Shown here: positions 55,836 through 64,000 of the stretch, piece by piece
Layout: each line of letters opens with the position of its first letter
Position numbering within the stretch: position 1 is the stretch's first letter
Position numbers and translations under genes: made by a program
NCBI GenBank assembly: GCA_963770035.1
Contig: CAVYON010000053.1
Coordinates: 310,001 to 374,000, forward strand
DNA length: 64,000 nucleotides
Direction: 5' to 3'
Source of the DNA: Roseiarcus sp963770035
GTDB lineage: Bacteria; Pseudomonadota; Alphaproteobacteria; Rhizobiales; Beijerinckiaceae
The notes under the pieces: model-generated
Database searches by the model: none
Seen by the model: the letters and a program-made list of their open reading frames with translations, nothing else
Told to the model about the DNA's origin: nothing

Positions 55836-56336
55836 ATGCCAGCCACCATCTCGGTCGGATCGACAGGCGATGACGTGAAGCGCCTGCAGCGCGTCCTCGC
55901 CCGCCAGCTTCTCTGGAACCCGTTCGGGCCGATCACCGGCGTGTTCGACGCCTCGCTCGAGACCAGCGTCAAGACCTTCCAGCAGTCGAACGGGCTCACG
56001 GCCGATGGCGTCGTCGGGCCCTCGACCTGGGCGAAGCTGCCGGCCTACCGCGAGGCGTCGCCGACCCTGGCGTTCGGCTCCACGGGCCCGGCCGTCGCCT
56101 GGCTCCAGCAGGCGCTCGCCGGCAAGGTCGTCGCCGTGAGCTTTGCGCCTTACGCGGGCGCGATCGACGGGCAGTTCGGGCCGGTCACCGAGGCTTCGGT
56201 CAAGGCGCTGCAGAGCTGGGCCCAGGTCCCGACGAGCGGGGTCGTCGACGACGCGAGTTGGTTCGTCTGGCTGACGCCGGGCTCGGCGCAGCAACTCACG
56301 CTCGAAGTCGCCAGCGGGCTGCTGAGCAACCTGTGA
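55836..56336 (+). CDS. Peptidoglycan-binding protein with two PG_binding_1 domains
   Basis: 166 residues, no signal peptide. Two copies of the three-helix fold: GSTGDDVKRLQRVLA ... GVFDASLETSVKTFQQSNGL (1-65) and GSTGPAVAWLQQALA ... GQFGPVTEASVKALQSWAQV (75-145). Normally targets cell-wall peptidoglycan; without an export signal it may be released by phage-like or other means. ATG 55836. Confidence 0.85.
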   Translation: MPATISVGSTGDDVKRLQRVLARQLLWNPFGPITGVFDASLETSVKTFQQSNGLTADGVVGPSTWAKLPAYREASPTLAFGSTGPAVAWLQQALAGKVVAVSFAPYAGAIDGQFGPVTEASVKALQSWAQVPTSGVVDDASWFVWLTPGSAQQLTLEVASGLLSNL

Positions 56337-56556
56337 GCCCGAGTGTCCCGAAGCTTACGGACAGGCGTCAATTCCACAAAGTTGGTTGCCGCCAGTCACG
56401 GCCGGGGCGTCCGAAGCGGGGTCGGAGATTGGGGGTCCCGGAGCGTTCCGCGCCCGAGACCCTCCACGCCGCCGCCTACGCCCTCATCAACGTGTCGAGC
56501 CGCGGCTCCGGGCTGGTAACCGCGCTCCCGGCGCAGGACACTGTTCACGACCGCGT

Positions 56557-57609
56557 CTACAGACGGGCCTGTAGCCCCAACCCCTGAACGAACCGCGTCT
56601 CGCGAAACGACACGAGTTCGCCGCTTGTCTTCATCCCACAGCGCCAGCCTGACGCAGCCAAAGCTGTGCCAAAGGGTGAGCCGGCCGACCTCCTGGAGCT
56701 CGGGATGGTCCCGGAGAACCTCGCGAAGCCGATAGAAGGGAATGCCGCTCGACAGGTGATGCACCTGATGCACGCCGATATTGGCGCTGAACCAGCGCAG
56801 CGGTTCCGGCAGGTCGTAAAAGGAGCTGGCGTGCAGCGCGGCTTCGGGCTGGCTCCAGTCCCCTGCTCTGTCCCAGGTCGTTGCTTCGAATTGATGCTGA
56901 ACGTAGAAGAGCCACACGCCGGCCGTCGCGGCGATGATCATGACCGGCAGATGGACGGCGAGGAACGGCACGAGGCCGGCGACCCAAATGAGCAGGCCCG
57001 CCCCGACCGCAATGCCAAGGTTGGTGCTCAGACCGTGCTGAGCCACGGCATGGCGCCCTTGCGCATGAAGCCGATCGGCAGCCGGCTCTCGATCAGGAAC
57101 ATATAGGCGGGGCCGATGCCGAACATGACCAGGGGATGGCGATAAAGCCGGTAAAGCAGCCGTCCGCGGGCGCTCATTGCCGAGTATTCCCGCACCGTCT
57201 TCGTCTTGATGTCGCCGATGCCGCGCCGGTCGAGATTCCCGGACGTCGCATGGTGGATGGCATGGCTGCGCCGCCATAAGTCGTACGGCGTCAAGGTCAG
57301 AACCCCGATCGCCCGGCCGACCCAGTCGTTGGCGAGCTTGCCAGGCAGGAATGATCCGTGCCCGCAATCGTGCTGGATCATGAACAGGCGGACGAGAAGT
57401 CCGGCGGCGAGCGGCGCCAGCGCGAACGAAAGCCAATACAAGCCATGATGCGAAGCGAGCAGCATCGCGGTCCAGAGAGCGGCGAAGGGCGGGAAGGTGG
57501 CCAACAGCTCGAGCACGGCGTGGCCCGTGTCCGCGCTTCGGTAGGGGGCAAGCGTCTGAGCCCACTCGCGCGCCGACCTGGCGGCGCCATTCCGTCCCGT
57601 CTCCGACAT
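56557..57609 (-). CDS. Membrane fatty acid desaturase, two frame breaks
   Basis: About 348-residue acyl-lipid desaturase with three histidine boxes: HDCGHGS, HAIHHA and HQVHH, plus hydrophobic spans between them. The frame breaks near 57030-57045 (after AMPWLST) and near 56619-56625 (after WDEDK); with both repaired the protein ends GELVSFRETRFVQGLGLQARL at the TAG at 56557. Without repair the C-terminus runs through unrelated sequence to 56396. Both breaks lie outside the His boxes. Introduces a double bond into membrane lipids. Confidence 0.85.
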
Positions 57610-57939
57610 GTCTAGTAAACTCCGCTCGACGCGCCGTCGTGAAAAGAGCGACGTCGAACGGCCAGTCGACTGCGCAGTTCGGAGGGATCGTCTGGATGAC
57701 CCTCGCGGCGTCTCGCTTCAAGGGCTCATATAATGGGTCGGCGCGAAGAAGCGATGACAATTCGTGCTTCGCTCGCAAAAATCAGTCTCCACTTTTGCAA
57801 AGACCCCTTCCGAGCTCGCCGCCCCAAAGAAGCGAAACCCCGAGCCGCGGCCGTCGAAGTCCGAAGGCATCCCACTGACCGGGCCTGCGCGGCGGATCCC
57901 GAAACCGCCTTCCGGACGCCGAACCGCCCGCCGACAGGT
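57610..57939. other. Spacer between desaturase and transpeptidase-like gene
   Basis: 330 bp between the desaturase start (minus) and the C-terminus of the YkuD_2-like gene (minus). Contains the desaturase promoter region; an AT-richer patch at about 57745-57800. No gene supported. Confidence 0.4.
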
Positions 57940-58923
57940 TCAGGGCGCCCCGCAAATCGGCGTCGGCCGGGGCGGCGGAGGGGGGTGCGCCTCCCGATAG
58001 CGCTGAAGGATCGGCTCCAGCATTCCCTTCGGCCAAAATCTGGGAGCTCCGATGTCTTTGAGGCACGCGGCGTTCCAATAGAGTCCCGCGCTCGCGGGCG
58101 CCTTGCCGCTATCGACCGCCCGCGCGACGGCGTCGATATCGGGCGACTCAGGATAGATATACAGCGTCGTCGGATCGTCCTTTGCGATCGCCATGACGGT
58201 CTCGGCGTCCGAGGGCGACCAGCTGGTGCAGCCGTCGCTGCGCCCGGCTGCGTAATTCACCAGCTTTCCGAACGGAACGTAGCCGTCCGGGTCCGCGTGC
58301 GGATTATCCGGGTCCCTTCGGCGGCAAACGCCTCGAAGCAGGATGGCCGCATGTCCGCCGATCGCGCGCGCTCTCGCGTTCGCGGCCTCGCCTTCGCCGT
58401 CGAACTTCAGGAAAGCGCGCGTGAGAACCGCGTCCCCTCCCCCGCGGCCACGGTAATATCCCTTGAAGGACGCCGCGGTCTCGGCCGTCACATAGGCGCC
58501 GCCGGCGGTCAGCTCGGAATCCATCGCGTTGCCGAAATTCCTCACGCACCGTCGTCCGTTGGAAAAATCCGCGGCGCCGTCGAGATCCCGGCCGCCGCCG
58601 TGGCCGGCGGAAATCGCCCGGAACGAACCTTCCGCTTCGCAGACGATGTAGAACCGGCGCCCCAATCGGCTGTCGCCGCGGTCATGGGGACGGGTGGCGT
58701 CCATAGCGAAGTAGCAGGGATTGCGGACCGCGCCTTCGCCCCGCTTACGCTGATAGAGTGCGCGGGCTCTCTCCAGTACGACGGGCGCGATCTGCCCGTC
58801 GCCCTCGCCGACATGGGCCGCGAGCCACGCGGGAACGGCCGGAGGCGCCGCATCAGTGACGTTCGCACTTGTGAGCGCGATCAGCGCGCCGAGGCCGAGC
58901 CACGGCAGAAGAATTCCATCCAA
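57940..58923 (-). CDS. Secreted murein L,D-transpeptidase-like protein (YkuD_2)
   Basis: 327-residue exported protein with N-terminal hydrophobic segment (LLPWLGLGALIALTSANV). Catalytic domain of the YkuD_2 type: CYFAMDATRP, FYIVCEAEG, GNAMDSELTAGGAYV, IGGHAAIL (H191) and the cysteine motif GRSDGCTSW (C232). Family proteins cross-link peptidoglycan or attach proteins to it. TTG 58923 is the only start giving the signal segment; a GGAG lies about 17 bases upstream. Pro-rich C-terminus. Confidence 0.75.
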   Translation of the reverse strand: MDGILLPWLGLGALIALTSANVTDAAPPAVPAWLAAHVGEGDGQIAPVVLERARALYQRKRGEGAVRNPCYFAMDATRPHDRGDSRLGRRFYIVCEAEGSFRAISAGHGGGRDLDGAADFSNGRRCVRNFGNAMDSELTAGGAYVTAETAASFKGYYRGRGGGDAVLTRAFLKFDGEGEAANARARAIGGHAAILLRGVCRRRDPDNPHADPDGYVPFGKLVNYAAGRSDGCTSWSPSDAETVMAIAKDDPTTLYIYPESPDIDAVARAVDSGKAPASAGLYWNAACLKDIGAPRFWPKGMLEPILQRYREAHPPPPPRPTPICGAP

Positions 58924-59225
58924 ACGGCAATGATCCTGTCTCCTCGATACGTCTGCGAGAGACTGTCGCCGCGTTGCCGCGATTCAACTCAATCGACAAT
59001 GTCTGCGCTCACATAATTTCAGAACGGCGTAGGCGCCAAGCCGATGGGGCGCTCTTCCCGGGCGCAACCAACAGGTGTAGAGAATCGGAATGCAACCTCC
59101 GCATGGGGTCGAAGGCCCGGTCTTGCGGCGGCGCTGATGGCGCAACTCGTCACGTGGTCGAGTTCGCCGTCCGGATAGTCGGCGATCGACGCAACGTCGC
59201 CCGAGTCCGAGGGAGGAAACGGACC

Positions 59226-59447
59226 ATGAGCGCCTCCGAACAGGCCATTCGCGCACGCGCCTACCAACTGTGGGACCAGGCGGGGAGGCCCGAGGACCGC
59301 AGCCGCGAGTTCTGGCTTGCCGCGAAGTCCGAGCTCGAAAGCAAAGAGCGGCCGGGCGAGTCAAACCACGGCGTTCGCCATTCGGCCGACGTTCGCTGTG
59401 AAGCGGCCGCGGATTGGGCGAAGCGGTGGCCCGACCCGAGCTTCTGA
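59226..59447 (+). CDS. DUF2934 family small protein
   Basis: 73 residues: MSASEQAIRARAYQLWDQAGRP followed by SREFWLAAKSEL, which is the DUF2934 signature (IRxRAYxLWExxGxPxG...FWxxAExEL). Function unknown; common in alphaproteobacteria. ATG 59226 with GGAGGAAAC upstream; the longer frame upstream is not conserved. Confidence 0.85.
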   Translation: MSASEQAIRARAYQLWDQAGRPEDRSREFWLAAKSELESKERPGESNHGVRHSADVRCEAAADWAKRWPDPSF

Positions 59448-59661
59448 CCTGTGCGCGCAGCCCGCGTTCGCGGCCTGGATGATCGACGATCCGAGCAACG
59501 CTCCACCGGCGTCACGCGACAGGCCGGGCGTCCTGGTGACAAAAGCCTTGTGGATCGGCGCGACCGACTTCCGGTTTTGCGCTTGCCGAAGGCATGGAAA
59601 ACAGCGTATTCGCGTTTTACGTTTGTTCCAAATTCATGCGTTTGGCCGGGAGTCGAGAGGG

Positions 59662-60261
59662 ATGCTGACGGAGAAGCAGAAAGAAATGCTGCTTTTCGTC
59701 CATAACTGGATCGAGACAAAGGGCGACGCGCCGACCTACGACGAGATCAAGGACGGGCTGGGCCGTTCGAAAACAGCGGTTCGCTGGCTCCTTTTGGGGC
59801 TGGAGGAGCGCGGGTTCATCGTTCGGCCGGATCACCGGGCGCGCGCGCTCAAGGTGCTGCGATTGCCTGAGTCGGAGGCGGCCATCGTCGTGCCGCTGAT
59901 GGGCCAGATCGAAACGGGGACGCCGGTCACGGCGATCCGCTGGCAGCTCGGGACGCTGGCCTACCCCAGCGCCCTTCTCGCCGGCGGCGATTATTTCGCC
60001 CTCGAGGTTCGCGGCAACTCGATGATCGACGCCGGAATTCGGGAAAGCGACACGGTGATCCTGCGCAAGCAGGACGACGCGGAGACCGGCGACATTGTGC
60101 TGGCGGTGATCGACGGCGAGGAGGCTGCGCTGAGGCGGCTTCGCAGGGGGAAAGGGGCGGTCGCGCTGGAGCCGGCCAACACGGCCTACCGGACGCGGTT
60201 TCTCAAACCCAGCCGGGTGCGCGTGCAGGCAAAGATGGTGAGCCTGTACCGACGCTATTGA
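59662..60261 (+). CDS. LexA-like repressor lacking autocleavage residues
   Basis: 199-residue LexA/S24-type regulator. N-terminal winged HTH (MLTEKQKEMLLFVHNWI, TYDEIKDGLGRSKTAVRWLL) and C-terminal peptidase-like domain with S120 in GNSMIDAGI. Two key features are altered: the Ala-Gly scissile bond is Thr85-Gly86 (GQIETGTP in place of GRIAAGVP), and the catalytic lysine is Arg158 (EEAALRRL in place of EEATLKRL). It should therefore be poorly or not self-cleaving. It is probably a paralogue; a canonical lexA is expected elsewhere. ATG 59662 with GAGAGG upstream. Monocistronic. Confidence 0.88.
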   Translation: MLTEKQKEMLLFVHNWIETKGDAPTYDEIKDGLGRSKTAVRWLLLGLEERGFIVRPDHRARALKVLRLPESEAAIVVPLMGQIETGTPVTAIRWQLGTLAYPSALLAGGDYFALEVRGNSMIDAGIRESDTVILRKQDDAETGDIVLAVIDGEEAALRRLRRGKGAVALEPANTAYRTRFLKPSRVRVQAKMVSLYRRY

Positions 60262-60582
60262 CGGCGCGACGAAGGCCACCCTTGTCCGCACCCGATCGCT
60301 TCCCGTCGAACCCCGTCCGCGACCGTTTGCCCGCCGCGAGCGGCGCCCAACGCTCGGCGAGGGCCGAGCGCGAACGGCGGGTTATGCAGGGGCTGAGCGG
60401 CGGCATGTTCCCGCTGGAAAGTCTCGATTCGGGAGCCGAGACGGCGCCGGCGTCCCACGCCTTGCGGCCGGCGAGGCCTCGGCCGCACCCTCGTCGCCGC
60501 TGCCCGTCGCCGACGCGACCTCGACGGATCGGGCGAGGGGCAAGGCGACCCGCGATCGGGCGCATGGCCGTGACGGCTTGCA
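60262..60582. other. Spacer between LexA-like and VOC genes
   Basis: 320 bp between convergent genes. High GC; open frames on both strands are Arg/Pro-rich and unsupported. No clear terminator seen. Confidence 0.4.
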
Positions 60583-61002
60583 TCACGCCCGCGGATCGTC
60601 CTCCGCGATCTCGTCGTAGCCGCGGCCGAGGAACTGGAGGAGGCAGAAACCGTGGCCAAACGGATCGGCCAGGACCGCGATCTTGCCCCACAATTCGACG
60701 CGGATTTCCGTCTCGGCCGTCGCCCCGGCGGAGAGGGCGCTGGCGACAGCGGCGTCGATGTCGTCCACCACAACGTCGAAATGCACCGGCGTCCAATGGC
60801 GGTCGTACCGCCGCGGCGCGCCCGCCGCGCCGATCGAGCCGCTCGGCTTCTGCAACAGGTAAAGGGGGACCGGCCAGCCGCCGAGTTCGACGACCTCCGC
60901 CCCCAGGCGGCGCGTGACCGCCAGTCCGAACGCCCGGGCATAGAAGGCGACGCCCCGATCGAGATCCGGGACGTCGACGTTGATCAAGAGGTCCGCGCCC
61001 AT
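60583..61002 (-). CDS. VOC-family glyoxalase/bleomycin resistance-like protein
   Basis: 139-residue vicinal-oxygen-chelate fold protein. Two beta-alpha-beta-beta-beta units: LLINVDVPDLDRGVAFYARAFG and VHFDVVVDDIDAAVASALSAG, ending LADPFGHGFCLLQF. Metal-ligand-type residues H (VHFD) and the terminal region are present. The C-terminus continues with GRGYDEIAED as in other small VOC proteins. Substrate unknown. Confidence 0.82.
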   Translation of the reverse strand: MGADLLINVDVPDLDRGVAFYARAFGLAVTRRLGAEVVELGGWPVPLYLLQKPSGSIGAAGAPRRYDRHWTPVHFDVVVDDIDAAVASALSAGATAETEIRVELWGKIAVLADPFGHGFCLLQFLGRGYDEIAEDDPRA

Positions 61003-61043
61003 TCGCGTCAGCGGCTACGTCAGGCGCGGTCGCGGCTCCGCTC

Positions 61044-61490
61044 TCACGGCAGCGGCGGGATGCGCAGGACCTGGCCTGGGTAGATCTTGTCCGGATTGGT
61101 CAGCATCGGCTTGTTGGCCTCGAAGATCACGTTGTACTTGTCGCCCTTACCCTTGCCGTATTCCTGCTCGGAGATGGCCCACAGCGTGTCGCCGCTCTTG
61201 ACGGTATAGAAATTGGACTCCGGCTCGGCCTTGGCCGGCTTGATGTCGTTCTGCACCGTGCCGACGCCCTTGGTGTTGCCGAGCGCGATGGCGATCTTCT
61301 CGGCCTCCTCGGTCGATTTGGCCGTTCCCGAGACGGTCACCTTGTCGCCGTTGACTTCGACCTTGACGTCCGAGTGATCGAGGCCGTGCTTGTCGAGCTC
61401 CTTCTTGAGCTCGTCCGCCGGGGCGGCCTTGGCTTCGGTGCCGCCGAAGATCGACGCGCCGGCGTTCTTGATGAAGCTGATGAGACCCAT
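61044..61490 (-). CDS. BON and LysM domain protein (Kbp/YgaU-like)
   Basis: 148 residues: short helical start (MGLISFIKNAGASIFG), BON domain at about 25-85 (VKVEVNGDKVTVSGTA), LysM at about 94-147 (YTVKSGDTLWAISEQEYGKG, NKPMLTNPDKIYPGQVLRIP). The arrangement matches E. coli Kbp (YgaU), a cytosolic potassium-binding, osmotically induced protein. No signal peptide. ATG 61490. Confidence 0.9.
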   Translation of the reverse strand: MGLISFIKNAGASIFGGTEAKAAPADELKKELDKHGLDHSDVKVEVNGDKVTVSGTAKSTEEAEKIAIALGNTKGVGTVQNDIKPAKAEPESNFYTVKSGDTLWAISEQEYGKGKGDKYNVIFEANKPMLTNPDKIYPGQVLRIPPLP

Positions 61491-61650
61491 GACTTCGTCC
61501 TCCTGCCGGCGATCGACCGGCCTTTCGCAGCGAAGGGGGCGCCCCTTAGGCCGCGCGCACTATCCCCGAACCGCCGGCGCCGGACAAGTCTGGAGGCCGC
61601 CGCGCGATCCTGCTAAGCCTGCCCAATCCCGCACGATCCCGGACGCTCGC

Positions 61651-62562
61651 ATGAAAGACCCGTACGAGGTCCTCAGCCTCGCCAAGACGGCGACGCCCGA
61701 GGAAATCCGCAAGGCCTACCGTCAACTGGCCAAGAAGCTGCATCCGGACCTCAATCCGGGCGACAAGCACGCCGAGGACCGGTTCAAGGAAGTGGCGGCG
61801 GCGAACGACCTCTTGTCGGACCCGGACAAGCGTCGCCGCTACGACGCCGGCGAGATCGACGCCTCGGGCGCCGAACGGGCCCCGCCGCAGGGCCGCTACT
61901 ATCGCGAATACGCTGGCGCCGGCGGGCATCCTTACGAAAGCGCCGAAGGCTACGCCGACTTCGCCGAGGGTAACGACATCTTCGCCGAGCTCTTGCGCCG
62001 CAGCCGCGAGCAGCAACGGGAGCAGATGCGACGCGCCCCCGGCGCCGACCTGCATTACGAGCTGCACGTCCCGTTTCTCGACGCCGTCAACGGGGCGGTT
62101 CGCACCATCACCCTGCCCCACGGCGGCGCCCTCGACGTGACGATCCCGGCCGGCGTCGAGGACGGCCAGACGCTGCGCCTCAAGGGCAAGGGGGCGCCCG
62201 CGCCCGCGGAAGGTCCGCCCGGCGACGCGCTGGTGCAGATCGTGGTCGAGCCGCATGCGTTTTTCACCCGCGAGGGCGACGACATCCATGTCGAGCTGCC
62301 GATCACGGTCAAGGAGGCGGCGCTCGGGGGCGAGGTGCGCGCGCCGACCCCGACCGGCGGGGTGATGCTCAAGATCCCGAAGCGCTCGAATACCGGCGAC
62401 ACGCTGCGCCTCAAGGGCAAGGGCGTGAAGGCGCGCGGCGGGGCGGGCGACGAATTCGTCAGGCTCAAGGTCGTCATGCCCAAGGAGCCCGACGCCGAAC
62501 TCGATGCTTTCCTCGCCGGCTGGACGCCGCCGTCGAACTACGATCCCCGCAGGGAGATGTGA
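61651..62562 (+). CDS. cbpA: DnaJ-class co-chaperone CbpA
   Basis: 303 residues. J domain at 1-65 with HPD (31-33), a Gly/Tyr/Glu-rich linker, and two C-terminal substrate-binding domains (about 125-295, with HGGALDVTIPAGVEDGQTLRL). The Cys-rich zinc-finger of DnaJ is missing, as in CbpA. It stimulates DnaK. ATG 61651. cbpM follows 3 bp later. Confidence 0.93.
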   Translation: MKDPYEVLSLAKTATPEEIRKAYRQLAKKLHPDLNPGDKHAEDRFKEVAAANDLLSDPDKRRRYDAGEIDASGAERAPPQGRYYREYAGAGGHPYESAEGYADFAEGNDIFAELLRRSREQQREQMRRAPGADLHYELHVPFLDAVNGAVRTITLPHGGALDVTIPAGVEDGQTLRLKGKGAPAPAEGPPGDALVQIVVEPHAFFTREGDDIHVELPITVKEAALGGEVRAPTPTGGVMLKIPKRSNTGDTLRLKGKGVKARGGAGDEFVRLKVVMPKEPDAELDAFLAGWTPPSNYDPRREM

Positions 62563-62565
62563 GCC

Positions 62566-62904
62566 ATGATCACCGAGCGCGAATTCGTGCAGCGCGCCCA
62601 TATCGACGACGCGACCCTCGAAGTCTGGATCCGGGAGTCGTGGATCTGTCCCGACGGCACCGAGCCGGAGCGCGCCTATACCGACATGGACGTCGCCCGC
62701 GCCGGCCTCATCCACGACCTCAAGCACAACATGGGTGTCAATGACGAGGGCCTCGACGTGATCCTGCATCTGATCGACCAGATGCACGGGCTGAGAAAGG
62801 CTCTGGCCGAGGCGCTGGCGTCGCTGGGGGAGCGGGAGACGGGCAGCCTGGGGCGGGGGACGGCACATTTGAGCGACGCGCCCGACGCGCCGGGGAAATA
62901 TTGA
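62566..62904 (+). CDS. cbpM: Chaperone modulator CbpM
   Basis: 112-residue MerR-like modulator: MITEREFVQRAHIDDATLEVWI at the start, then LIHDLKHNMGVNDEGLDVILHLIDQMHGL. CbpM binds the CbpA J domain and inhibits its co-chaperone activity. Directly after cbpA in one operon. Confidence 0.9.
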   Translation: MITEREFVQRAHIDDATLEVWIRESWICPDGTEPERAYTDMDVARAGLIHDLKHNMGVNDEGLDVILHLIDQMHGLRKALAEALASLGERETGSLGRGTAHLSDAPDAPGKY

Positions 62905-62966
62905 CGCAATACATGGAAAGGCGGATTGTCTGATAGGACAAGGTGGACCCGCGAAGACGACCCGGC

Positions 62967-63197
62967 ATGACGGAAGCCGACGACAGTCTGATGCTCGCGA
63001 TTCTGAAGGAGCCGCAAACCGACATGCGGCAGCGCCGAACGATGCTGCTTCAAGTCGTCGAACTTTTGCGGCGTCACGACCGCCGGTTCGACGAGATCGA
63101 ACGGCGCCTCGACGACGTAGAGCGGCGCATCTCTGACACGCGTGCATTTTGGGCCGGCTTTCGAGACGCTGACGGATGGGGCGATCGCGCAACTTGA
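62967..63197 (+). CDS. Small coiled-coil hypothetical protein
   Basis: 76 residues from ATG 62967: TMLLQVVELLRRHDRRF then DEIERRLDDVERRISD, a charged coiled coil seen in many short alphaproteobacterial proteins. The last 15 residues differ from that pattern; a frame shift near 63140 would continue with IAQLENRLSEAKRA, so the C-terminus is uncertain. Function unknown. Confidence 0.45.
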   Translation: MTEADDSLMLAILKEPQTDMRQRRTMLLQVVELLRRHDRRFDEIERRLDDVERRISDTRAFWAGFRDADGWGDRAT

Positions 63198-63308
63198 AAA
63201 TCGCCTTTCGGAGGCCAAGCGCGCAGGGTCGAGTTTCCCCGGTAAAAGCCGGCGTCGCTTCGGGCGCAGGGAAGAGGCGCAGGCGGCCGAACGGGTCACA
63301 TGGTCTTG

Positions 63309-63373
63309 TTCACCACGAAGGACACGAAGATCCACGAAGAGCCCTTAGTGAACCTTCGTGTTCTTGGTGGTGA
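63309..63373. repeat. Interspersed long inverted repeat (CACGAAG type), copy 2
   Basis: TTCACCACGAAGGACACGAAG ... CCTTCGTGTTCTTGGTGGTGA: arms of about 20 bases form a near-perfect hairpin with a 20-nt interior. Same family as 33129-33210 but better paired. Sits 77 bp before the next gene and may act as a terminator or transcript-stability element. Confidence 0.7.
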
Positions 63374-63450
63374 GTTCTGCGAGCGAAAGGTCCGCAAGCC
63401 GGTTCGTTGTTCCCGGCGTCGAAACTCGCCATTCGATCCAGGAGACGCTC

Positions 63451-63945
63451 ATGCGCAACTTCGTCGCGTTCGCCTTCCTCGTCGCCTCGCCCGGCTCGCA
63501 TTCGCCCGCCCTTGCCGGCGAGCCCTTCCCCAAATCCGGGGAGGCCAAGCTCGCCGCCTACGCGGTGTGCCGGTCGCTCGCCATCGTCGACATGGGGCCG
63601 GTTGGCTCGAATTCCTCGGCCGAGTGCACCGGCATCGTGAAGACCCGCGACGGCGCCAAGCTGCTCGACAATTTGGCGATCCGCTGCCTCGAGGAAGCCA
63701 AGGCCCGGCCGGAGGGCTACGCCTTCACCGGCACATGCATCCAGACGGACGGGGACGGCGACAAGCTCGATATGACCTACGAAGGCCCGGAGGGGGGCGA
63801 CATCGCGCTGCTCGGCGGCACAGGCAAGTACCGGGACATTGCCGGCAAGGGAACCTGGAGCGTGGTCGACGCGCCCGGCAACTCCGCGAGCCTGTTCGCC
63901 TTCGCGCTGACCTATGACGTGAGCTGGACGACAAAGGAGAAATGA
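63451..63945 (+). CDS. Secreted hypothetical protein
   Basis: 164-residue periplasmic protein: signal peptide MRNFVAFAFLVASPGSHSPALAG, mature beta-rich domain with four cysteines (VCRSL, ECTG, IRCLEE, GTCIQTDGDGD) and repeated acidic GDGDKLDMTYEGPEGGD and GGTGKYRDIAGKGTW stretches reminiscent of small beta-sandwich secreted proteins. ATG 63451 with AGGAGA upstream. Unknown function. Overlaps a possible next start (ATGA). Confidence 0.7.
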   Translation: MRNFVAFAFLVASPGSHSPALAGEPFPKSGEAKLAAYAVCRSLAIVDMGPVGSNSSAECTGIVKTRDGAKLLDNLAIRCLEEAKARPEGYAFTGTCIQTDGDGDKLDMTYEGPEGGDIALLGGTGKYRDIAGKGTWSVVDAPGNSASLFAFALTYDVSWTTKEK

Positions 63946-64000
63946 GCGTCGGGCGGCCCGAGCCGCGAGCCATGGCGGCCGCGATCGAGCTTTATCGCAG
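63942..64000 (+). CDS. Start of a possible gene, cut by window end
   Basis: ATG at 63942 overlaps the preceding stop (ATGA) and opens MSVGRPEPRAMAAAIELYR to the window edge. Too short to identify; the coupling geometry is the only support. Confidence 0.3.
   Translation, partial: MSVGRPEPRAMAAAIELYR

Overview
The window looks like chromosomal DNA of a GC-rich alphaproteobacterium of the order Hyphomicrobiales (Rhizobiales), possibly near Beijerinckiaceae or Methylocystaceae. The clues are a pyrC-like/plsY/dprA block, a ruvX/gatC/gatA/gatB block, a lysine/alanine-rich histone H1-like protein, a ClpS2-type adaptor, an alphaproteobacterial ornithine decarboxylase with a long structured upstream region, and interspersed repeats typical of this group. 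This placement is inferred from protein resemblance, not from a search.

Layout. 1-2650: an amino-acid-type periplasmic binding protein and a secreted phosphoesterase (minus strand). 2970-6328: a single-chain restriction-modification enzyme. 6435-8723: small proteins and a helix-turn-helix (HTH) protein with a repeat-filled tail; its paralogue lies at 46067-47386. 8805-14113: ornithine decarboxylase with a candidate leader RNA, a short-chain dehydrogenase, and a LysR regulator divergent from a flavin-binding protein and an exported hydrolase. 14174-22210: core genes (pyrC-like, plsY, dprA, ruvX, gatCAB). 22754-25285: histone-like protein, glutathione transferase, tRNA-Ser(GCT), then an AT-richer patch with a VapBC toxin-antitoxin pair. 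25800-33069: a divergent cluster (creatininase family and RidA on one side; ABC importer, cytosine-deaminase-like hydrolase, FAD oxidase and flavodoxin-fold reductase on the other). These genes fit together as an uptake and breakdown pathway for a nitrogen-containing ring compound. 33261-42391: cyclopropane synthase-like methyltransferase, clpS, Rieske oxygenase, a large helicase with ankyrin repeats, and an amino acid permease. 42689-50000: SoxB-like nucleotidase with a DsrE-like protein, the second HTH paralogue, a major facilitator superfamily (MFS) exporter and DUF2937. 50572-64000: a PAS/GAF/GGDEF/EAL signalling protein, membrane proteins, TetR, a desaturase, an L,D-transpeptidase-like protein, a degenerate LexA-like repressor, a LysM/BON protein, and the CbpA/CbpM chaperone pair.

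At least eleven apparent one-base frame breaks occur across eight otherwise well-conserved genes, including essential gatA, one of them in a C-rich run. The most economical reading is residual indel errors in the assembly, so these genes are annotated as CDS with the break position stated rather than as pseudogenes.

The most noteworthy items are the 25.8-33.1 kb catabolic cluster, the RelE-like/UvrD/ankyrin helicase, the LexA paralogue lacking its autocleavage residues, the palindrome-built tails of the two HTH paralogues, the helically phased 11-bp array after dprA, and the long hairpin upstream of odc.
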